Source: Acidimicrobiia bacterium (GTDB lineage Bacteria; Actinomycetota; Acidimicrobiia; IMCC26256; JAGNEX01). Taken from it: a DNA stretch of 64,000 nt. A program made the position numbers and the translations under genes. The notes under the pieces were generated by a model, which was not told the DNA's origin, searched no databases, and was given only the letters and a program-made list of their open reading frames with translations. Shown one piece after another: positions 59,100 to 64,000 of the stretch (its first letter is position 1; the number at the start of each line of letters is the position of its first letter). Where the stretch lies: contig JACJWE010000001.1 of NCBI GenBank assembly GCA_020637365.1, forward strand, positions 1,518,001-1,582,000. The letters are read 5' to 3'.

Positions 59100-59349
59100 C
59101 CCCCACATCGACACCTCGCCACAAGCCGATCCCCCACATGTGAACGTCGTTCCGATCACTCAACAGGTTGACCGTTTCAACCGGATGCTGATCACCCACG
59201 CTCTCGGACGATCTCGTCATCGCATCGGCCGACGAACGCTTTGCCCTCAACGCCGCGACCCGCTCTGACGGGACCGTTCAGCTGCCACGCCACCCTGAGA
59301 CCCGAGAAGCCCTATCGCAAATGACCGGCAAAGTTCCTTGCCCCTCCTC

Positions 59350-59375
59350 GCGATCGCGCCGTACAATCACCGTAC
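59350..59375. promoter_or_regulatory. GTAC-N7-GTAC operator-like site before DUF1778 gene
   Basis: Two GTAC motifs at 59361 and 59372 directly upstream of ATG 59376. Symmetrical half-sites at this place suit an RHH/AtaR-type autorepressor. Confidence 0.4.
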
Positions 59376-59651
59376 ATGTCGCCAACACGCACCTCCCGAA
59401 TCGAATTGCGCTCGGACCCCGAACGCGAACGACGAATACGTCAAGCAGCCGAGATCGAGCACCAATCCGTCAGCGCTTTCGTCCTCGAGGCGGCCGCCCG
59501 CCGCGCCGAAATCGTGATCGCAGCGGCATCCGCAACAACTGTTTCTTCGGACTTCTTCGACATGCTCTGGGATGCGCTCGACGAAACACCGGTCCCCAAT
59601 GCCGCTCTGCAGCGACGAGCCCAAAGTAGACCGCCGATCGATCAGCAGTGA
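59376..59651 (+). CDS. DUF1778 antitoxin (AtaR/TacA-like)
   Basis: RHH antitoxin of GNAT toxins. TSRIELRSDPERERRIRQAA, HQSVSAFVLEAAARRAEIV and the C-terminal DFFDMLWDALDETPVPNAAL are the DUF1778 blocks. 91 residues. The last codons overlap the toxin start as GTGA, showing coupling. Confidence 0.9.
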   Translation: MSPTRTSRIELRSDPERERRIRQAAEIEHQSVSAFVLEAAARRAEIVIAAASATTVSSDFFDMLWDALDETPVPNAALQRRAQSRPPIDQQ

Positions 59652-60160
59652 CCGCCGTCCGCCATATCTCAGAACAGCTCTCCCCTGCCCACCACGTCGA
59701 CGCCTTCCGCTGCGGCGTCGAAGCACTCGACAGGTGGCTCGTGGATCACGCCCGTCACGCCCAAGCCATGCGTACCGCCCAAACCTTTGTCTGGCATAGC
59801 GGCGACTACCACGTACAGGCGTACTTCAGCCTCGCGGCGCACCTCATCCGTCGCGACGAACTCCCCCAGAAACTTGGTCGGGGTTCACCGGCCTCAATCC
59901 CCGCGGTGATGTTGGCGCGTCTCGCACTGGACGAGCCGCTCCAAGGCGTCGGTGTTGGAGGCGACCTTCTGTGGGACGCGCTCGGTCGCTCCTGCGCAGC
60001 GGCTGACATCGCAGCCGCACGACTGGTGGTTGTCGACGCAATCAGTCCAACGGCAGCAGACTTCTATCGCCACCACGGCTTCGTCCCGATCCCCGACATC
60101 GCTGGACGAATGGTGCAAAAAGTGAACGACATCATCGCCGCTCTCGACACAAGCGGTTGA
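59648..60160 (+). CDS. GNAT acetyltransferase toxin (AtaT/TacT-like)
   Basis: Acetylates aminoacyl-tRNA in the characterised members. GNAT blocks: HHVDAFRCGVEALDRWLVDH, FVWHSGDYHVQAYFSLAAH, acetyl-CoA loop LDEPLQGVGVGGDLLWDALG and the Tyr of ADFYRHHGFVPI. 170 residues, typical. Starts at GTG 59648 inside the antitoxin stop. Confidence 0.9.
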   Translation: MTAVRHISEQLSPAHHVDAFRCGVEALDRWLVDHARHAQAMRTAQTFVWHSGDYHVQAYFSLAAHLIRRDELPQKLGRGSPASIPAVMLARLALDEPLQGVGVGGDLLWDALGRSCAAADIAAARLVVVDAISPTAADFYRHHGFVPIPDIAGRMVQKVNDIIAALDTSG

Positions 60161-60211
60161 CCGCTCTGGTCACAAGAACAACCACGACGGCCAGCCATAC
60201 CATCGGTGGTA

Positions 60212-60221
60212 CCATATATGG
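60212..60221. promoter_or_regulatory. CCATATATGG palindrome before the second RHH-PIN module
   Basis: Ten-base perfect palindrome ending one base before ATG 60223, embedded in a GGTACC-rich stretch. Probable operator, and may contain the -10 element (TATATG). Confidence 0.5.
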
Positions 60222-60222
60222 C

Positions 60223-60429
60223 ATGCGGCATAAGTCGACTATCTACCTTCCAGACGATCTCAAAGCCGGACTGCGACGCGAGGCGGACCGCCGAGGATGC
60301 TCAGAGGCCCAGATCATCCGCGATGCGATCGCCGCCGCAATCGAACGGCCTCGACCCAATGCTGGCTTGTTTAGCGCGGAACCTTTCGCCGACCGCGTGG
60401 ACGAACTCCTCGACGGCTTCGGCGAATGA
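60223..60429 (+). CDS. vapB: Ribbon-helix-helix antitoxin (VapB-like)
   Basis: 68 residues: RHKSTIYLPDDLKAGLRREA, helix CSEAQIIRDAIAAAIERPRP and tail FADRVDELLDGFGE. CopG-type RHH fold. Overlaps the PIN toxin by ATGA. Confidence 0.87.
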   Translation: MRHKSTIYLPDDLKAGLRREADRRGCSEAQIIRDAIAAAIERPRPNAGLFSAEPFADRVDELLDGFGE

Positions 60430-60836
60430 TCACCGTCGCTGACACCAGCGGCCTACTCGCCCTGTTCAACGACAGCGAGCCCGCCCACCCTCGCATCCGG
60501 ACACACGTCGACCGACTCGACTCCGCGCTCGTCGTCTCCCCCTTCGTCCTTGCCGAACTCGACTACCTGCTCGCAAAACGTCTGGGACCCGCCACCGAGA
60601 TCCAAGTCATGGAAGAACTCTCGGGCGGCGCATATGACCTCGCCAGCCTCGACCACACCGATCTTGCCAACTGTGTCTCGATCATCAGCCGCTACCAAGA
60701 CCAGCGGATCGGCCTCACCGACGCGTCCCTTGTCGTGCTTGCCGACCGCCACCAAACCGACTCCGTACTCACTCTTGACCGCCGCCACTTCACGGTGATG
60801 ACACCCCTACGCGGAGGCCATTTCCTCCTACCTTGA
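60426..60836 (+). CDS. vapC: PIN-domain toxin (VapC)
   Basis: 136 residues. PIN acids: VADTSGLLALFND (Asp), FVLAELDYLLAKRLG (Glu), RIGLTDASLVVLADRHQTDS (Asp) and VLTLDRRHFTVM (Asp). Complete active site. ATG 60426 overlaps the antitoxin stop. Confidence 0.92.
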   Translation: MITVADTSGLLALFNDSEPAHPRIRTHVDRLDSALVVSPFVLAELDYLLAKRLGPATEIQVMEELSGGAYDLASLDHTDLANCVSIISRYQDQRIGLTDASLVVLADRHQTDSVLTLDRRHFTVMTPLRGGHFLLP

Positions 60837-60933
60837 AACCGATCCAACGAGGTCGAAGCCCGAGGGCTTCATCGTCCCCATCGCTGACGTGGACGTCGAC
60901 GAGCGGATCGGTCACGACCACAGACCGCTGTAA

Positions 60934-61044
60934 CCGAGTCGAACCGTCGTCCCCAGCGAACACTTCGATACCTTGCTCGCGGCACTGGACGATGCCGACG
61001 AAGCTCCCCGACTGAGAGAGCCAGCCAGGACACCATGGGCCTAG
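60934..61044 (+). pseudogene. DUF1778-like antitoxin tail remnant
   Basis: 37-codon reading after a TAA: TVVPSEHFDTLLAALDDADE and following resembles the C-terminus of DUF1778 antitoxins (W/F-DA-LLAALD pattern). No N-terminal part exists. Weak call. Confidence 0.3.
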
Positions 61045-61065
61045 CCAGAATCAAGGAACCGACAG

Positions 61066-61878
61066 ATGACCGTTGACTACACCGCCCGGTACCCCACGTT
61101 GACCTTCGATCAACCCGCCGATCGGGTGTTGCGAATCACACTGGACGGGCCCGGCCTCAACGCCGTATCACCCGACGGACACCGCGAACTCGCCGACGTG
61201 TGGCGTGATATCGACCGCGACCCAGACACCAACGTCGTCCTGCTCCGAGGCGCCGGCAAAGGGTTCTCCGCTGGCGGCAGCTTCGAACTACTCGACGGCA
61301 TCATCAACGACTACGACACCCGCATGCAGGTCATGCGCGAAGCCCGCGACCTGGTCTGGAACATCCTCGACTGCTCCAAACCCATCGTCAGCGCCATCCA
61401 CGGCCCTGCCGTCGGCGCAGGCCTGGTCGCAGCAATCCTCGCCGACATCTCCATCGTCGGACGCACCGCACGAATCATCGACGGACACACCCGCCTCGGC
61501 GTCGCCGCCGGCGACCACGCGGCGATCTGCTGGCCACTGCTCTGCGGCATGGCCAAGGCCAAGTACTACCTACTCACCTGCGACACGCTCACCGGTGAAG
61601 AAGCCGAACGTATCGGCCTCGTCTCCCTCTGCGTCGACGACGACCACGTACAAGACCGCGCCATCAACGTCGCCACCGATCTCGCCACCATGGCCCAACC
61701 CGCCATCCGCTGGACCAAACAATCCCTCAACCACTGGTACCGAAACGCCGGACCAATCTTTGACGCGTCACTCGGCCTCGAATTCCTCGGCTTCGGAGGC
61801 CCCGACGCCGCAGAAGGACTCGCCTCCCACCGAGAAAAACGACCCCCAACCTTCCCCAGCGCCACCAACCCGCACTAG
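61066..61878 (+). CDS. Enoyl-CoA hydratase/isomerase family protein
   Basis: Crotonase-fold enzyme acting on acyl-CoA. VVLLRGAGKGFSAGGSFELL holds the first oxyanion loop, KPIVSAIHGPAVGAGLVAAI the second, then RIIDGHTRLGVAAGDHAAIC and LLTCDTLTGEEAERIGLV. The usual catalytic Glu position in the third motif is occupied by Gly-Asp-His, so hydratase activity is uncertain. AAGGA precedes ATG 61066. Intact core-type gene inside the toxin island. Confidence 0.88.
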   Translation: MTVDYTARYPTLTFDQPADRVLRITLDGPGLNAVSPDGHRELADVWRDIDRDPDTNVVLLRGAGKGFSAGGSFELLDGIINDYDTRMQVMREARDLVWNILDCSKPIVSAIHGPAVGAGLVAAILADISIVGRTARIIDGHTRLGVAAGDHAAICWPLLCGMAKAKYYLLTCDTLTGEEAERIGLVSLCVDDDHVQDRAINVATDLATMAQPAIRWTKQSLNHWYRNAGPIFDASLGLEFLGFGGPDAAEGLASHREKRPPTFPSATNPH

Positions 61879-61947
61879 CAGTCAGGCGCCCTCGGTGTCA
61901 CGCGACCGAACGGAAGGCCGAGTCCGCGGGTCCAAGCAACGCTGTTC

Positions 61948-62427
61948 TCAGACGTCAGGGCCTGGCGCTGGTGGCAGATCTGTCGGGTACGTGATGAGGA
62001 TTTCTTCGATGGACTGCGGAAAGTCCTTGCTGTTGTTGGTGACAAAACGGTCCGCCCCAGCCGACACCGCTGTCGCCAGATGGGCGGCGTCCGCGGCTCT
62101 CAACCCATAGCTGGCCCCCAACGTTGTCGCGAGGTGAGCGGTCGCCGCATCGAGCGGCCGGAGGTCCAGCCGGGACAGAAGTACCAGCAAAGTCTCCACC
62201 TCAGCGTCGGCTCGGTCGCGCAGGGGTTTGCTCAGGAGCTCTGGCAGCAACAGCACGGAACCGACGCCTGAAACGGACTCGGGTGCCGCAAGGCCCTCAC
62301 CGACTTCGTGCTCCGTCCCGGCGGTGGGCGGTCCGTTGGCAAGCAGGAGCAGAGCAAGGACTCGCTCCCCCAGCGGGTGATCCGGGACCGCCGCGTAGAT
62401 CAAGACGTCCGCGTCAAAGGCATCCAT
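61948..62427 (-). CDS. vapC: PIN-domain toxin (VapC)
   Basis: 159 residues: DAFDADVLIYAAVPDHPLGE, VLLLPELLSKPLRD, LRAADAAHLATAVSAGADRF and VTNNSKDFPQSIEEI. The full PIN acidic set is visible. Eight bases after the Phd-type antitoxin stop on the same strand. Longer than most VapC because of an insert around GVGSVLLLPE. Confidence 0.87.
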   Translation of the reverse strand: MDAFDADVLIYAAVPDHPLGERVLALLLLANGPPTAGTEHEVGEGLAAPESVSGVGSVLLLPELLSKPLRDRADAEVETLLVLLSRLDLRPLDAATAHLATTLGASYGLRAADAAHLATAVSAGADRFVTNNSKDFPQSIEEILITYPTDLPPAPGPDV

Positions 62428-62434
62428 CGTTGCG

Positions 62435-62725
62435 CTATCGCCCGGAGCGGTCGCGACGCACCTCGGCGAGGAGCTCCTCAGCCCGTTCGGGACTTATGCC
62501 CGGGGCGTCAATCAGAGGTTGTTCACGAGCATCGTGGAGTCGACCCCTCAGCGTCGCGGCGGCGGCAATGGCTGGCGATGCACGTTTCGCTGCCAGCGCG
62601 TCGCAGCTGATCAACACGGCGACCGGTGACCCGTGCCGAGTAATCGTGACCTCTGCCCCGGCCAGCACCCGATCGAGTAGGTCAGGCAGGGTCGCGCGCG
62701 CCGTGCTGGCCGAAACAGTTGTCAT
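62435..62725 (-). CDS. Phd/YefM-type antitoxin
   Basis: 96 residues: TTVSASTARATLPDLLDRVL, AGAEVTITRHGSPVAVLIS is the Phd N-terminal fold; the C-terminal LIDAPGISPERAEELLAEVR wraps the toxin. Start ATG 62725; a further in-frame ATG at 62752 lies inside the GTAC repeat. Partner of the PIN gene below. Confidence 0.87.
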   Translation of the reverse strand: MTTVSASTARATLPDLLDRVLAGAEVTITRHGSPVAVLISCDALAAKRASPAIAAAATLRGRLHDAREQPLIDAPGISPERAEELLAEVRRDRSGR

Positions 62726-62734
62726 AGCGGGATC

Positions 62735-62758
62735 GTACATCGTTGTACGCATCCGTAC
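62735..62758. promoter_or_regulatory. Three GTAC half-sites phased by 10 bp upstream of the Phd-type antitoxin
   Basis: GTAC occurs at 62735, 62745 and 62755, one helical turn apart, ten bases upstream of the antitoxin start. Phd proteins bind short palindromes cooperatively, so this is a good operator candidate. Confidence 0.5.
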
Positions 62759-62965
62759 AAAACAGACGTTCGTCGATGCTGGCTACGAAAAGAGCAAAGC
62801 GCGACGGAGACGGCGTGCCTTGTGAAGAGGAACAACCGGTCGGCCTGATAATCCCAGCTCCCGCACCAACGCCGGCTCCGCCACCGATGGATCTGCGATG
62901 GGCGACCTGGAACGCAGAGCCAGGCGGGGCAGATGAATGCGGGATCGAAGACTCGAACCGTATTG

Positions 62966-63355
62966 TCAGCCCTTGGCGGACAGGATCTGGATCAGGTTGC
63001 CGCAGGTGTCGTTGAAGACGGCCATGATCGCCGGGCCGACATCGGTGGGCGGCTGAGCGAACTCGACACCCAGGCCCTGCAACCGTTCGTACTCGGCGGG
63101 GACGTCATCGACGGCGAATTGGGCGAGCGGGATACCGTCAGCCATCAGCGAATCGCGGTACGGCTTGACCGCTGGATGCCCGGACGGCTCCAACAGCAGT
63201 TCGGGACCGTCAGGGTCCTCAGCGGCGACCACCGTCAGCCACGCGTCGTCCCCCATCGGAATGTCGTGTTTGATCTGGAACCCCAGCACCTCGGTATAGA
63301 ACTTGAGTGCCGCCCGCTGGTCATCGACGAACAGGCTGGTCAGACGGATCTTCAT
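62966..63355 (-). CDS. VOC/glyoxalase-fold protein
   Basis: 129 residues: IRLTSLFVDDQRAALKFYTE, VLGFQIKHDIPMGDDAWLTV, GPELLLEPSGHPAVK and IMAVFNDTCGNLIQI. Vicinal-oxygen-chelate fold, substrate unknown; related proteins bind phenazines, bleomycin or act as isomerases. ATG 63355 follows AGAGG. Divergent from the gene at 63399. Confidence 0.9.
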   Translation of the reverse strand: MKIRLTSLFVDDQRAALKFYTEVLGFQIKHDIPMGDDAWLTVVAAEDPDGPELLLEPSGHPAVKPYRDSLMADGIPLAQFAVDDVPAEYERLQGLGVEFAQPPTDVGPAIMAVFNDTCGNLIQILSAKG

Positions 63356-63398
63356 CGGTTACCTCTGGTTTGAGACGGGGCACTACAGTCGAACGCCT

Positions 63399-64000
63399 GT
63401 GTTTGAGCGGCTCGACAGGACGGTCTCGGTCTGGGATGGACGCGGCCGCGACCCTGCACACGATATGGCACTCACCCAGGCGATGTTGCGTCGATGCGAA
63501 CGTGACCATGGGTTCGCTTTTCTGAGGATCTCACCTCCCCTCACAAGCGTCGCGTTCGGATCGTCGGATCTGGTGCGAGCCGGGGCGACAGAGGCGATCA
63601 AACGGGCCAATGCGGGCGGACTGGCTGCGACCCGGCGCCTGGTGGGCGGCAACGCAGTCGTCCTCGATAACGGATGCCTCCGGGTTGAGTTAGGCATCGG
63701 TACCCCCGATCCCCGGACCGGACTGCGAGACCGCTTCGCTTTCATGAGCGAACTCATCGAGGCTGCGGTGCGTTCGCTCGGCGTGGACCTGGTCGCCGGC
63801 GAGCCCGAACACAGCTACTGCCCTGGCGAGTTCAGCCTGATGACGCTCGCACCAAAAGCCAGCAGCGGGTTCGAAAGCAACGCACGGTCCGGCTCATCTG
63901 CCGCCTCCTGCTCATCTGCCCAGGGCAACGCGCGGGGCACCGAGACAGACGGCGGCAAGGTAGTCGGGATCGCCCAGCGGATCGTCAAAGGCGCAGCCTT
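63399..64000 (+). CDS. Lipoate-protein ligase-like (BPL/LplA) protein, partial
   Basis: Open to the window end without a stop. DMALTQAMLRRCEREHGFAF is the N-terminal helix, AATRRLVGGNAVVLDNG holds the RR-GG signature of lipoate ligases, PGEFSLMT follows, and KVVGIAQRIVKGAA contains the conserved Lys. A low-complexity Ser/Ala insert lies before that Lys. Start taken at GTG 63399. It could be a ligase or an octanoyltransferase LipM-like enzyme. Confidence 0.75.
   Translation, partial: MFERLDRTVSVWDGRGRDPAHDMALTQAMLRRCERDHGFAFLRISPPLTSVAFGSSDLVRAGATEAIKRANAGGLAATRRLVGGNAVVLDNGCLRVELGIGTPDPRTGLRDRFAFMSELIEAAVRSLGVDLVAGEPEHSYCPGEFSLMTLAPKASSGFESNARSGSSAASCSSAQGNARGTETDGGKVVGIAQRIVKGAA

Noticed and set aside
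59213..59335. Short plus-strand reading with ADERFALNAATRSDGTVQL
   Set aside because: Looks coding-like, but too short and without family match to call; may be another remnant.
62930..62975. tRNA-like TTCGAGTC in the reverse strand
   Set aside because: The T-loop-like bases have no pairing T-stem, acceptor or anticodon arm.

Overview
The window looks like chromosome of a high-GC actinobacterium. The evidence is a NucS mismatch endonuclease, a mycothiol-type maleylpyruvate-isomerase-like protein, a GlbO-type truncated haemoglobin, an MpaB/DUF2236 oxygenase, a DUF3516-type SKI2-like helicase, and an AtuA-like protein beside an acyl-CoA carboxylase. An Acidimicrobiia-like host (Ilumatobacter/Iamia relatives) fits this mix best, but that is an inference from gene content. 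I saw no rRNA, tRNA or CRISPR array.

Layout. 0-11 kb: a partial PhoD phosphatase, a secreted Rpf-like muralytic protein, a 1-Cys peroxiredoxin, a small membrane protein, two tandem glycerophosphodiesterases, a DUF445 membrane protein, an MBL-fold hydrolase overlapping nucS, gpmA, and an inositol-phosphatase-family gene. 11-18 kb: one very large locus. A roughly 1,000-residue acidic disordered N-terminal region leads into a polytopic membrane glycosyltransferase-like domain and a Thr/Gly repeat tail; a zinc-ribbon membrane protein lies upstream. 18-22 kb: nrdA-nrdB, class Ia ribonucleotide reductase. 22.5-32.6 kb: a hybrid histidine kinase, a REC-PAS-GGDEF-EAL protein and a helicase, overlapping head to tail, then an MpaB-family oxygenase and a second GGDEF-EAL protein. 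33-39 kb: haemoglobin, acyl-CoA synthetase plus SDR, an HtrA-like protease, an MDMPI-like protein and a helix-hairpin-helix protein. 39-46.5 kb: acyl-CoA carboxylase (carboxyltransferase plus biotin carboxylase/BCCP), an AtuA-like gene, and a saccharopine-reductase-like oxidoreductase.

From about 46.5 kb to the right end the window becomes accessory DNA. At 48.0-51.4 kb an IS3-family element is split by a complete group II intron, and the two transposase halves join in frame at single-base precision. From 52 to 63 kb lies a toxin-antitoxin island: PIN modules, Xre-RES, RHH-PIN twice, DUF1778-GNAT and Phd-PIN. It is mixed with decayed fragments and segmental duplications: a lipase, a carotenoid oxygenase, a DUF4143-type ATPase, an internally deleted copy of the 45 kb oxidoreductase, and complementary remnants of one PIN module. 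An enoyl-CoA hydratase, a VOC protein and a partial lipoate-ligase-like gene close the window.

A striking property of the whole window is the number of conserved genes broken by single-base shifts, often in C/G runs: peroxiredoxin, GDPD, helicase (four times), SDR, protease, AtuA, IS3 orfA and orfB, and others. The reading frame resumes immediately with conserved sequence, and in two cases a duplicated copy inside the window shows the unshifted form. Uncorrected sequencing indels are the simplest explanation, so most of these genes are annotated here as full-length loci with a noted shift. The fragments called pseudogenes are those with large deletions that base-calling cannot explain.
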